From: JBDSSS01 sp039928615
Lineage (GTDB): Bacteria > Actinomycetota > Actinomycetes > Actinomycetales > Dermatophilaceae
DNA: 29,702 nt
Assembly: GCA_039928615.1 (NCBI GenBank)
Contig: JBDSSS010000199.1
Span: 1-29,702 of the forward strand
Direction of reading: 5' to 3'
Within the stretch, counting starts at the first letter, position 1. Each line of letters starts with the position of its first letter. Position numbers and translations under genes: made by a program. Positions 1 to 7,253 of the stretch are shown in pieces. The notes below the pieces were generated by a model. The model was not told the origin of the DNA. It worked only from the letters and a program-made list of their open reading frames with translations, and did no database searches.

Positions 1-503
1 AGGTGTTCCACCGGTCGGTCATCCTCATGCTCCACCACGACGGGGACGGCGCCCAGGGCGTCGTGCTCAACAAGCCGCTCAGCGCGGACGTCGACTCCGT
101 GCTGCCGGGCTGGCAGCAGGTGGTCACCGCGCCCCCGGTGCTCTTCCAGGGCGGGCCGGTCTCGACCGACTCGGCGCTCGGGCTCGTGACCGTGCCCGGC
201 GACGAGCCGGAGCCGCTCGGCGTCCAGCGCCTCTTCGGCTCGATCGGTCTGGTCGACCTCGACGTCCCGACGCCCGTCGTGGAGGCCGAGCTCGCCGGCC
301 TGCGGATCTTCGCCGGCTACGCCGGGTGGGAGTCGGGCCAGCTCGAGGGCGAGATCCGTCGGGGCGACTGGTATGTCGTCGACGCCGAGGTGCGCGACCC
401 CTTCAGCGCCGACCCGGACCAGCTGTGGCGCACGGTGCTGCGGCGCCAGCGCGACAGCCTCGCCTACGTCGCGACGTTCCCCGACGACCCCTCGATGAAC
501 TGA
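1..503 (+). CDS. YqgE/AlgH family protein (5' end cut off by the window)
   Basis: This is the C-terminal part (about 166 codons visible) of a YqgE/AlgH (DUF179) protein. Family hallmarks are in order: GVVLNKPL near the visible start, FQGGPV, RLFGSIGLVDLD, and AGYAGWESGQLEGE followed by GDWYVV. Full-length members start about 15-20 residues earlier with a segment like GxLLVAxP, so the true start lies upstream of base 1, and the GTG at base 3 is internal. The biochemical role of the family is not settled; it was linked to alginate regulation in Pseudomonas, which need not apply here. The stop is 10 nt before the next gene, so the two are probably co-transcribed. The family call is secure. Confidence 0.93.
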   Translation, partial: VFHRSVILMLHHDGDGAQGVVLNKPLSADVDSVLPGWQQVVTAPPVLFQGGPVSTDSALGLVTVPGDEPEPLGVQRLFGSIGLVDLDVPTPVVEAELAGLRIFAGYAGWESGQLEGEIRRGDWYVVDAEVRDPFSADPDQLWRTVLRRQRDSLAYVATFPDDPSMN

Positions 504-513
504 GGTGCCACCC

Positions 514-1332
514 GTGACGGCCAGGCGAGTTGCCTTCGTCGACAGCGGAGTCGGTCTGGTCGGTCACGCGGATGCCCTTCACGCGCTGCGCCCCGACCTC
601 GGCCTCGTGCTCTCGCTCGACCCCGACAACATGCCCTACGGGCCGCGCACCCCCGACGAGGTGCGCCGACTCATCCTGGCCTCCGCCCGGGCCGCGCTCC
701 CGCACCGTCCCGATGCCATCGTCGTCGCCTGCAACACGGCGTCGGTCCACGGCCTCGAGGCGCTCCGGGCCGAGCTCGAGCCGGGCATCCCCGTCATCGG
801 CACCGTCCCGGCGATCCGTCCGGCGGCGCTCGCGGGTGGCCCGCTCGCGGTGTGGGCCACCGCGGCGACGACGTCGAGCGCCTACCTGCGTGGGCTCGTC
901 GACGCCTTCGCCCAGGACACCGAGACGTATGCCGTCGCCGCGCTCGGGCTCGCCGAGGCGATCGAGTCCGGTGCCGTCGAGGCCGTCGATGCGGCCATCG
1001 AGGCCGCCGTCCGGCACACACCGGCCGACGTGCGCGGTCTCGTCCTGGGCTGCACGCACTACGGGCTGGTGGGCGACCGGATCGCCGCGGCCCTGCAGCG
1101 GGCCGGGGTGGGCGGCGTCGACGGACCCGTCACGGTCTTCGACTCACCCGACGCCGTCGCCCGCCAGACGCTGCGCCGTCTCGGGCTCGAGCCGGACCCC
1201 GGCGCGGCCCCGACGGGTCGGGTCGAGCAGGTCCTGCTCAGCGGCCGGCCCGGGTCGCTGCCCGAGCAGCTGCGGACCCACCCCGCCGGGGCCCGGCTCC
1301 TCGGGGCCGTGCGGCATACACTCGCGCCATGA
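514..1332 (+). CDS. Divergent aspartate/glutamate racemase family protein (MurI-like)
   Basis: About 272 aa with both catalytic cysteines of the Asp/Glu racemase fold, in CNTAS and GCTHY, plus the N-terminal DSGVG motif (Asp10) and a MurI-like PYG. The family reaction is cofactor-independent racemisation of L-Glu to D-Glu for peptidoglycan. It departs from typical MurI: DSGVGL replaces DSGVGG, and GCTHYG replaces GCTHYP. It is therefore either a divergent MurI or a related racemase of unknown substrate. I chose the GTG at 514 over the in-frame GTG at 505 because GAGG at 502-505 gives an 8-nt spacing to 514. Its stop overlaps the next start (ATGA), so it is coupled to DUF3039. Confidence 0.8.
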   Translation: MTARRVAFVDSGVGLVGHADALHALRPDLGLVLSLDPDNMPYGPRTPDEVRRLILASARAALPHRPDAIVVACNTASVHGLEALRAELEPGIPVIGTVPAIRPAALAGGPLAVWATAATTSSAYLRGLVDAFAQDTETYAVAALGLAEAIESGAVEAVDAAIEAAVRHTPADVRGLVLGCTHYGLVGDRIAAALQRAGVGGVDGPVTVFDSPDAVARQTLRRLGLEPDPGAAPTGRVEQVLLSGRPGSLPEQLRTHPAGARLLGAVRHTLAP

Positions 1333-1664
1333 GCACGATGCCTCCGGACCCCTTCGAGCCCCAGCCCCTCGCCGAGCCCCAGGGCCCGCGCACGAGCACG
1401 GCGACGATCGAGCGCGAGGAGGTTCGCGAGCAGCTCCAGGAGCCCGGCGACCACGAGCGCTTCTCGCACTACGTGCGCAAGGAGAAGATCCTCGAGAGCG
1501 CCCTGAGTGGCGACCCGGTCGTCGCCCTGTGCGGCAAGATCTGGGTCCCCGGACGCGACCCCCAGAAGTTCCCGGTCTGCCCGGTCTGCAAGGAGATCCA
1601 CGACGGCCTGCGCGACCCCCAGGACGGCGATGGCGACGGCGGCGGCGGCGGCGGCAAGGACTGA
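1329..1664 (+). CDS. DUF3039 domain protein
   Basis: 111 aa, starting at an ATG that overlaps the preceding stop by 4 nt. The core has HYVRKEKILESAL followed by ALCGKIW and a CPVCKEI knuckle, which are DUF3039 signatures. The single Cys in ALCGK plus the CxxC pair suggests a small zinc-ribbon-like metal site (inference). The N-terminus is acidic and proline-rich, and the C-terminus is a low-complexity Asp/Gly tail with six glycines. DUF3039 proteins are actinobacterial and of unknown function. From memory they often neighbour an SF2 helicase like the one at 2890, but here a protease gene lies between them. Confidence 0.85.
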   Translation: MSTMPPDPFEPQPLAEPQGPRTSTATIEREEVREQLQEPGDHERFSHYVRKEKILESALSGDPVVALCGKIWVPGRDPQKFPVCPVCKEIHDGLRDPQDGDGDGGGGGGKD

Positions 1665-1773
1665 CGCCAGCGGGGGCCGGCGGGCCGCCGGCGGCCTTTC
1701 TGGCAGGAGCGGGCTTGACCCACTCCGGACGAAGTCCATGCCCCTTACAGCACTGTGCTGGGCGGCATCTGCA

Positions 1774-1779
1774 TAGAGT
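1774..1779 (+). promoter_or_regulatory. Possible -10 element for the secreted protease
   Basis: TAGAGT fits the actinobacterial TANNNT -10 pattern. It would give a leader of roughly 45 nt ahead of the ATG at 1832, which has its own AGGAAGG ribosome site at about 1817-1823. No well-spaced -35 hexamer is visible. It lies in the 167-nt gap after the DUF3039 gene, which holds nothing else I recognise. Confidence 0.3.
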
Positions 1780-1831
1780 CCGAGAACCGCCCCCCGACCG
1801 GGTGGCGGCTCGTTGAGGAAGGTCTCCACAG

Positions 1832-2788
1832 ATGAAGCTCCGCACCCTTGCACTGGCTGCTCCGCTCGCCCTCGTCGCCGCGTCGGTCACCGTCCCGGCC
1901 CAGGCGTCCCCCTTCGCCGGTGACCTCGCCCGGTCGGCGACCTGTGTCGAGCCGGCCGCGCTCGGCGCCCGCACCACCAACGGGACCGCCAAGGACCCGC
2001 ACGAGCTGACCCCGGCCCAGGTCAGGGCGCAGGAGTCAGCGCTGACGAAGGCGCTCGCCGCCAAGGGCCTGAGCCGCAACTCCGCCGGCAAGCTCACCGG
2101 GCAGCAGGGCAAGCCCGGCACCGGTGGCACGACCCCCTTCGCCGCCGTCACCATCGACGTCTACGTCCACGTCATCACCGACGGCGCCCAGGGCGCCGTG
2201 TCCGACGCGGCGATCTCCAGCCAGATGACGGTGCTCAAGAACGCCTATGCGGGCTCCGGGCTCGGCTTCGCGCTCAAGGGGACCGACCGCACCAACAACG
2301 CCTCCTGGTACACCCTCACCCAGGGCTCGGCTGCCGAGAAGGCGATGAAGTCGACGCTGCGCAAGGGCGACAAGGCCGCGCTGAACATCTACACCGCCAA
2401 CCTCACCAACGACCTGCTCGGCTGGGCGACCTTCCCCGCCAAGCGGATCACCGACCAGGACGGCGTCGTCGTGCTGACCGGCTCGCTGCCCGGTGGCAAC
2501 GCCGGCATCTACGCCGAGGGCGACACCGCCACCCACGAGGTCGGCCACTGGGCCGGGCTCTACCACACGTTCCAGGGCGGCTGCTCGGGCAGCGGCGACT
2601 ACGTGAGCGACACCCCGGCCGAGTCGAGCCCGGCGTTCAACTGCCCGACCGGGCGCGACACCTGCACGGGTGCCGGGCTCGACCCGATCCACAACTTCAT
2701 GGACTACACGCAGGACTCCTGCATGGACACCTTCACCTCCGGCCAGGTCAGCCGGATGCAGGCCCAGTGGGTCGCCTACCGCGCCTGA
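1832..2788 (+). CDS. Secreted M43-type (pappalysin-like) zinc metalloprotease
   Basis: 318 aa. An N-terminal signal peptide (K3, R4, hydrophobic core, AQA near residue 25) sends it out by the Sec route. The metzincin zinc motif HEVGHWAGLYH occupies residues 235-245: His235, His239 and His245 bind zinc and Glu236 is the catalytic base. A Met-turn, NFMDY with Met290, follows about 45 residues later, as in peptidase family M43. Cysteines flank the active site (GGCSG, FNCP, DTCTG, DSCMD), suggesting disulfides. The segment before about residue 100 is probably a propeptide (inference). A strong AGGAAGG ribosome site precedes the ATG. The gene is monocistronic, bounded by a hairpin. The natural substrate is unknown. 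Confidence 0.9.
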   Translation: MKLRTLALAAPLALVAASVTVPAQASPFAGDLARSATCVEPAALGARTTNGTAKDPHELTPAQVRAQESALTKALAAKGLSRNSAGKLTGQQGKPGTGGTTPFAAVTIDVYVHVITDGAQGAVSDAAISSQMTVLKNAYAGSGLGFALKGTDRTNNASWYTLTQGSAAEKAMKSTLRKGDKAALNIYTANLTNDLLGWATFPAKRITDQDGVVVLTGSLPGGNAGIYAEGDTATHEVGHWAGLYHTFQGGCSGSGDYVSDTPAESSPAFNCPTGRDTCTGAGLDPIHNFMDYTQDSCMDTFTSGQVSRMQAQWVAYRA

Positions 2789-2821
2789 CCACACCGCCGC
2801 GCACAGCGGCATACCACGTGC

Positions 2822-2852
2822 CCGGGGCCCCACCACGACGGTGGGGCCCCGG
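2822..2852 (+). terminator. Hairpin terminator after the metalloprotease
   Basis: A perfect 13-bp GC-rich stem (2822-2834 pairing with 2840-2852) with loop ACGAC lies 33 nt after the protease stop. It has no T-run, as is common for actinobacterial terminators. It also insulates the helicase promoter just downstream. Confidence 0.8.
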
Positions 2853-2874
2853 CATGTCATCCGGGCAAAACGGC

Positions 2875-2880
2875 TAACGT
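2875..2880 (+). promoter_or_regulatory. -10 element close to the helicase start
   Basis: TAACGT matches TANNNT and ends 9 nt before the ATG at 2890. Transcription would start at or a few bases before the start codon, giving a leaderless or nearly leaderless mRNA. No Shine-Dalgarno sequence lies in between, which fits. Confidence 0.45.
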
Positions 2881-2889
2881 GAGCGGCCT

Positions 2890-4641
2890 ATGAGTTCCGG
2901 GGCCGCCTTCCATCTCCCTCCAGCCTTCCCCGAGCGGGCGGCCTGGGGCACTGCCTCCAAGCTGCGCGCCTGGCAGCAGGACGCCCTCGACCGCTACCTG
3001 CTCGCCTCGCCGCGGGACTTCCTCGCGGTGGCCACGCCGGGCGCGGGCAAGACGACCTACGCCCTGCGGGTGGCGACCGAGCTGCTCAGCGCCGGGATCG
3101 TCGAGCGGGTCACCGTCGTCGCCCCCACCGAGCACCTCAAGACCCAGTGGGCCGACGCGGCGGCGCGGGTCGGGATCAGCCTCGACCCCAAGTTCAGCAA
3201 CAGCATCGGTCGGCACAGCGAGGACTACCACGGGGTCGCCGTCACCTACGCCCAGGTCGCCTCACGCCCCTCGCTCCACCGCGAGCTGACGACGACCCGT
3301 CCCACCCTCGTCATCCTCGACGAGGTGCACCACGGCGGTGACGCGAAGAGCTGGGGCGACGCCATCCGCGAGGCCTTCGAGCCGGCTACGCGGAGGCTGT
3401 CGCTCACCGGGACGCCGTTCCGCTCCGACACCTCCCCGATCCCCTTCGTCACCTACGAGCTCGACCCCGAGGGCACCCTCGTCAGCTCGAGTGACTACAC
3501 CTACGGCTACGCCGAGGCCCTGCGCGACAGCGTCGTGCGGCCGGTGCTCTTCCTCGCCTACGGCGGCAGCATGCGCTGGCGCACCAAGGCTGGTGACGAG
3601 CTCGAGGCCAACCTCGGTGAGCCGATGACGCGCGACATGGTCGCGCACGCGTGGCGCACGGCCCTCGACCCCAAGGGGGAGTGGATCCCCGCCGTCCTCG
3701 CCGCCGCCGACACGCGGCTCACCGAGGTGCGCCGCCACGTCGAGGACGCCGGCGGGCTCGTCATCGCCTCCAACCAGACCCAGGCCCGGGCGTATGCCGC
3801 CATCCTCCGGGCGCTCACGGGTGAGGCCCCGACCGTGGTCCTCTCCGACGACGCCGGCTCGTCCCGCCGGATCGAGGAGTTCGGCGAGAGCAACGCCCGC
3901 TGGATGGTCGCGGTGCGGATGGTCTCCGAGGGCGTCGACGTGCCGCGCCTCTGCGTCGGGGTCTACGCGACGTCGACCTCGACGCCGCTCTTCTTCGCCC
4001 AGGCCGTCGGCCGGTTCGTCCGGGCACGCCGCCGCGGCGAGACCGCGTCGGTCTTCCTCCCGTCGGTCCCCGTCGTGCTCGACCACGCCTCCCGCCTCGA
4101 GGAGCAGCGCGACCACGCCCTCGACCGGGCACCCAACCCCGAGGACGTCGGCGCGATGTGGGCGCAGGAGCAGGAGCTCATCGACGAGGCCACCCGGGAG
4201 GCGAAGGCGGTCGGCGCCGACGAGGGCTCCTTCGAGGCGCTCGAGTCCGACGCGCACTTCGACCACGTGCTCTTCGACAAGCAGCAGTGGGGCATGCACG
4301 CCCAGATCGGCTCCGAGGACGAGCAGGACTACCTCGGTCTGCCCGGACTGCTCGAGCCCGACCAAGTGACGGCCCTGCTCCACGAGCGCCAGAACCGTCA
4401 GGTCAAGAAGGGGCCCGCGGCCCAGGGCGCCCCTGTCGCGGCCCACCGGGCGCTCGCCGCCCAGCGCAAGGAGCTCAATAAGCTCGTCGCGGCCTACGCC
4501 CGTCAGAAGGGCTTCCCGCACGCCAACGTGCACGCCGACCTGCGCCGGGCCTGCGGCGGCCCGGACCTCGCGGCCGCGAGCTCGGAGCAGGTCCTCCAGC
4601 GGGTCGACAAGGTCCGGCTCTGGCTCGTCGGCCGTCGCTGA
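2890..4641 (+). CDS. DEAD/DEAH-box superfamily II helicase
   Basis: 583 aa. Motif I (Walker A) is TPGAGKTT, residues 49-56. Motif II is LDEVHH with Asp144-Glu145-Val146-His147. Motif III is LTGTPF at 172-177. Motif VI is QAVGRFVRARRRG at 371-383. The Q-like region KLRAWQQDALDRY precedes motif I. This layout is an SF2 ATP-dependent translocase on nucleic acid, most like the restriction-enzyme/DNA-repair (RecG/UvrB-like or ResIII) helicases rather than RNA DEAD-box proteins. The last 150 residues contain no nuclease motif I recognise. The gene stands alone between a terminator and a convergent gene 10 nt away. The precise substrate cannot be read from the sequence. Confidence 0.9.
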   Translation: MSSGAAFHLPPAFPERAAWGTASKLRAWQQDALDRYLLASPRDFLAVATPGAGKTTYALRVATELLSAGIVERVTVVAPTEHLKTQWADAAARVGISLDPKFSNSIGRHSEDYHGVAVTYAQVASRPSLHRELTTTRPTLVILDEVHHGGDAKSWGDAIREAFEPATRRLSLTGTPFRSDTSPIPFVTYELDPEGTLVSSSDYTYGYAEALRDSVVRPVLFLAYGGSMRWRTKAGDELEANLGEPMTRDMVAHAWRTALDPKGEWIPAVLAAADTRLTEVRRHVEDAGGLVIASNQTQARAYAAILRALTGEAPTVVLSDDAGSSRRIEEFGESNARWMVAVRMVSEGVDVPRLCVGVYATSTSTPLFFAQAVGRFVRARRRGETASVFLPSVPVVLDHASRLEEQRDHALDRAPNPEDVGAMWAQEQELIDEATREAKAVGADEGSFEALESDAHFDHVLFDKQQWGMHAQIGSEDEQDYLGLPGLLEPDQVTALLHERQNRQVKKGPAAQGAPVAAHRALAAQRKELNKLVAAYARQKGFPHANVHADLRRACGGPDLAAASSEQVLQRVDKVRLWLVGRR

Positions 4642-4651
4642 CCGGTGGCGC

Positions 4652-5074
4652 TCAGGTCCAGCCGGGCACGGGTCCGGTCTGCCCGACCGCCCGAGTGGTC
4701 GCTCCGCCCCGGTCCACCCGGCGCAGCTCGATGACGAGCAGCAGCCTGTCGCCCTTGCGCACCGTGGGGGAGTCGACCGGCCTCGGGGCGTAGGGCCGCC
4801 AGCCCGGCTCGCCGGGCAGCAGGACCTGACGGGTCCGGTCCAGCACGGGGCTCGCCACGGCGGGGAGCCGGGTCGGCCGGAGGGCGTGGATGAGCGTCGG
4901 GCGGTCGCCGCCGGGCTCGTCCGCGAGGATCTCGATCCACTCCTCGAAGCAGGGCGGCGCCCCGTCCTCGTCCGTCTCCGACGGGCTGAGCTCGAGCCGG
5001 TAGCCGACGGTCACGGCGGCCTCCATCCACGAGCTGCCGGAGACGGCGAGGGTCAGGTCACGGATGGTCGGCAC
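4652..5074 (-). CDS. Conserved-looking hypothetical protein
   Basis: 140 aa, GTG start, with a strong GAGGAG ribosome site 6 nt upstream. I do not recognise the family. The N-terminal half alternates hydrophobic and charged residues (LTLAVSG, AVTVGYRLELS, EEWIEILAD) like a small beta-sandwich. The C-terminal half is Pro/Arg-rich and includes a strand-like LLLVIEL. There is no signal peptide or membrane segment, and a single Cys. It ends 10 nt from the convergent helicase stop. Coding is supported by the ribosome site and by the lack of any better frame; the function is unknown. Confidence 0.65.
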   Translation of the reverse strand: MPTIRDLTLAVSGSSWMEAAVTVGYRLELSPSETDEDGAPPCFEEWIEILADEPGGDRPTLIHALRPTRLPAVASPVLDRTRQVLLPGEPGWRPYAPRPVDSPTVRKGDRLLLVIELRRVDRGGATTRAVGQTGPVPGWT

Positions 5075-5155
5075 GGGCCGCTCCTCGCTCCCGGGCCGCC
5101 CCGACGGCGGCCCTGCAGGGGTCAGTGCCCGTGACGTCCCGGTTGATACCTCGTT

Positions 5156-5200
5156 CTTGACGTGCGCTTGACCTCCGCCGTCGGGGCCCCGGGCTAGGGT
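5156..5200 (+). promoter_or_regulatory. Candidate Pho box and -10 upstream of the nucleotidase
   Basis: Two adjacent 11-nt units, CTTGACGTGCG (5156-5166) and CTTGACCTCCG (5167-5177), match at 9 of 11 positions. Tandem 11-nt units are the architecture of the Streptomyces PhoP (PHO box) site, whose core resembles GTTCACC. TAGGGT at 5195-5200 fits a -10 element. If TTGACC of unit two is the -35, the spacer is 21 nt, longer than usual, as expected for an activator-dependent promoter. The repeat is seen directly; PhoP control is inference. The rest of the 5075-5255 gap shows nothing clear. Confidence 0.4.
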
Positions 5201-5255
5201 CGGGCCTTGCGCCTGCGGCGCAGCGTCACCCGGACACGACTCTCAAGAGGACGAC

Positions 5256-7109
5256 ATGAACGAGAAGACCACCCCTGACCTCGGCTCGGGCACCACCCGG
5301 CGCCAGCTGCTCGCGATGGCCGCCGTCGGCGGCGCCGGACTCGCCGCCGTCGGCGCGGCCGCTCCCGCCGGCGCTGCAGGCAAGGGCACCAACGGCGACA
5401 CCGTCCGTCTCACCGTGCTCGGCACGACCGACCTGCACGGCAACGTCTACAACTGGGACTACTTCAACAACCGCGAGTACACCGACCGCAGCAACAACGA
5501 CGTCGGGCTGGCGAAGGCGTCCACCCTGATCAAGGCGATCCGCACCGAGGTCGGCGCCGACACGTGCATCACGCTCGACGCCGGCGACACGATCCAAGGC
5601 ACCCCGCTCGCCTACTACTACGCCAAGATCGACCCGATCACCGGCGGCTCGACCCACCCGATGGCCGCGGCCATGAACGCGGTCGGCTACGACGCGGCGG
5701 CGCTCGGCAACCACGAGTACAACTACGGCCTCGACACCCTGCGCGCCTTCGAGAAGCAGCTCGACTTCCCGCTCCTGTCCGCCAACTCCGTCGACTGGAA
5801 CACCGGCGCCCCGGTCTTCAAGCCATGGGTCATCAAGACGGTCAAGGTGCCCGGCCAGAAGCCGATCAAGGTCGGCATCCTCGGGCTCGTCACGCCCGGT
5901 GTGGCGATCTGGGACAAGGCCAACGTCGAGGGCAAGGTGAAGTTCCCCGGCATCGTCGAGCAGGCCAAGGTGTTCGTGCCGCGCCTCAAGGCCGCCGGCG
6001 CCGACGTCGTCATCGTCTCGTGCCACTCCGGGTCCAAGACGGGCTCGTCCTACGGCGACGCGCTGCCCTACCCGGAGAACGCGTCCTCGCTCCTCGCCGA
6101 GCAGGTCGAGGGCATCGACGCGATCCTCGTCGGGCACGCCCACGTCGAGATCCCGCAGCTGTTCGTGGCCAACGCGAAGACGGGCAAGCAGGTGCTGCTC
6201 TCCGAGCCCTACTACTGGGGCATGCGCGTGACCCGGATGTCGCTCGACCTGCAGAAGGTCCGCGGGCAGTGGCAGGTCGTGCAGGCCGCGTCGCAGCTCT
6301 ACAACTCCACCACCGTCCCGGAGGACCCGGAGGTCGTCGACGCCGTCGCCGGCGCGCACGCGAAGACCCTGGCCTACGTCAACAGCGTCATCGGCACGAG
6401 CCTCACCGCCATGTCGGCGGCGACGTCGCGCTACGAGGACACGGCCGCGATGGACTTCATCAACTACGTCCAGGCCGACGCGGTCAAGACCGCCCTCGCG
6501 GGCACGGCGGAGGCGAGCCTCCCGGTGCTGTCCATCGCGGCGCCGTTCAACAAGCTCGCCGCGATCCCTGCCGGGGACGTGACGATCCGCGACGTGGCCG
6601 GCCTCTACATCTACGACAACACGCTGCTCGGGATCGTCCTGACCGGCGCGGAGGTCAAGGCCTACCTCGAGCAGTCCGCGACCTACTTCAAGCAGGTGAG
6701 CGGGACCGGCCCGTTCGCGCCGGACGAGGTCACCAACGCCGTGACGGCCACCGCGCCCAACGGCACCCCGGACTACAACTACGACATCATGGGCGGGCTC
6801 GACGCCGACCTGACCTACACGATCGACATCGCGAAGGCCCCGGGGGCGCGCATCACGAACCTCGCGTATGCCGGTCAGCCCGTCGCGGCGGACGCGCGCT
6901 TCGTCATCGCGATCAACAACTACCGCCAGTCGGGCGGTGGCAACTTCCCAGGTGTCACCACGGCGCCGGTCGTCTACAACCGCCAGATCGAGATCCGCCA
7001 GCTCATCATCGACTGGGTCTCGGCCAACAAGGTCATCGACCCGAGCCTGTTCTCGAGCACCGACTGGTCGCTCGTCAGCAACGGCAGCGCCATCACCGTC
7101 ACCGCCTGA
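5256..7109 (+). CDS. Tat-exported 5'-nucleotidase / 2',3'-cyclic-nucleotide phosphodiesterase (CpdB-like)
   Basis: 617 aa. A twin-arginine signal (TRRQLLAMA, residues 14-22, then an Ala/Gly-rich core and AGA near 40) indicates Tat export, folded and metal-loaded. The metallophosphatase domain has TTDLHGN (Asp59, His61), DAGDT, GNHE (151-154) and GHAHVE (293-298), which build the dinuclear metal site. The C-terminal nucleotide-binding domain has AGDVTIRDVAGLY and INNYRQSGGGNFPG, resembling CpdB more than UshA. The expected role is release of phosphate and nucleosides from extracellular nucleotides. AGAGG lies just before the ATG. A possible Pho box upstream fits a phosphate-scavenging job. The choice between 3'-cyclic and 5' substrates is inference. 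Confidence 0.9.
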   Translation: MNEKTTPDLGSGTTRRQLLAMAAVGGAGLAAVGAAAPAGAAGKGTNGDTVRLTVLGTTDLHGNVYNWDYFNNREYTDRSNNDVGLAKASTLIKAIRTEVGADTCITLDAGDTIQGTPLAYYYAKIDPITGGSTHPMAAAMNAVGYDAAALGNHEYNYGLDTLRAFEKQLDFPLLSANSVDWNTGAPVFKPWVIKTVKVPGQKPIKVGILGLVTPGVAIWDKANVEGKVKFPGIVEQAKVFVPRLKAAGADVVIVSCHSGSKTGSSYGDALPYPENASSLLAEQVEGIDAILVGHAHVEIPQLFVANAKTGKQVLLSEPYYWGMRVTRMSLDLQKVRGQWQVVQAASQLYNSTTVPEDPEVVDAVAGAHAKTLAYVNSVIGTSLTAMSAATSRYEDTAAMDFINYVQADAVKTALAGTAEASLPVLSIAAPFNKLAAIPAGDVTIRDVAGLYIYDNTLLGIVLTGAEVKAYLEQSATYFKQVSGTGPFAPDEVTNAVTATAPNGTPDYNYDIMGGLDADLTYTIDIAKAPGARITNLAYAGQPVAADARFVIAINNYRQSGGGNFPGVTTAPVVYNRQIEIRQLIIDWVSANKVIDPSLFSSTDWSLVSNGSAITVTA

Positions 7110-7135
7110 CCCGTTATCCGCGGCGCGCAGGCGTG

Positions 7136-7179
7136 GCACCGTGCCCACTCGACCCACCACCGTCGAGTGGGCACGGTGC
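7136..7179 (+). terminator. Strong hairpin terminator after the nucleotidase
   Basis: A perfect 18-bp stem (7136-7153 with 7162-7179) and 8-nt loop CCACCACC lie 26 nt after the stop. There is no T-run. Because it spans base 7167, it argues against the longest possible start of the next gene. Confidence 0.88.
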
Positions 7180-7253
7180 TCTGCAGCACCGTCGCGACGG
7201 GACACGCCGGTCTCGGGCGGCTTTGTCCCGCTCGGTATGTGACGATGTCGGGC

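Noticed and set aside
505..513. GTG at 505 as start of the racemase-like gene
   Set aside because: The GAGG at 502-505 overlaps this codon but is well spaced for the GTG at 514.
1629..1661. GGC-rich run at the end of DUF3039 as a regulatory repeat
   Set aside because: It simply codes the Asp/Gly tail in frame; there is no sign of a separate function.
5226..7205. 659-codon open frame on the minus strand opposite the nucleotidase
   Set aside because: Its product is Arg/Val/Asp/Gly-rich without family motifs, and it is antisense to a gene with complete metallophosphatase motifs. Long antisense frames are an artefact of high GC.
7167..7253. N-terminal extension of the acyltransferase
   Set aside because: It would begin inside the perfect terminator hairpin and adds residues with no family match.
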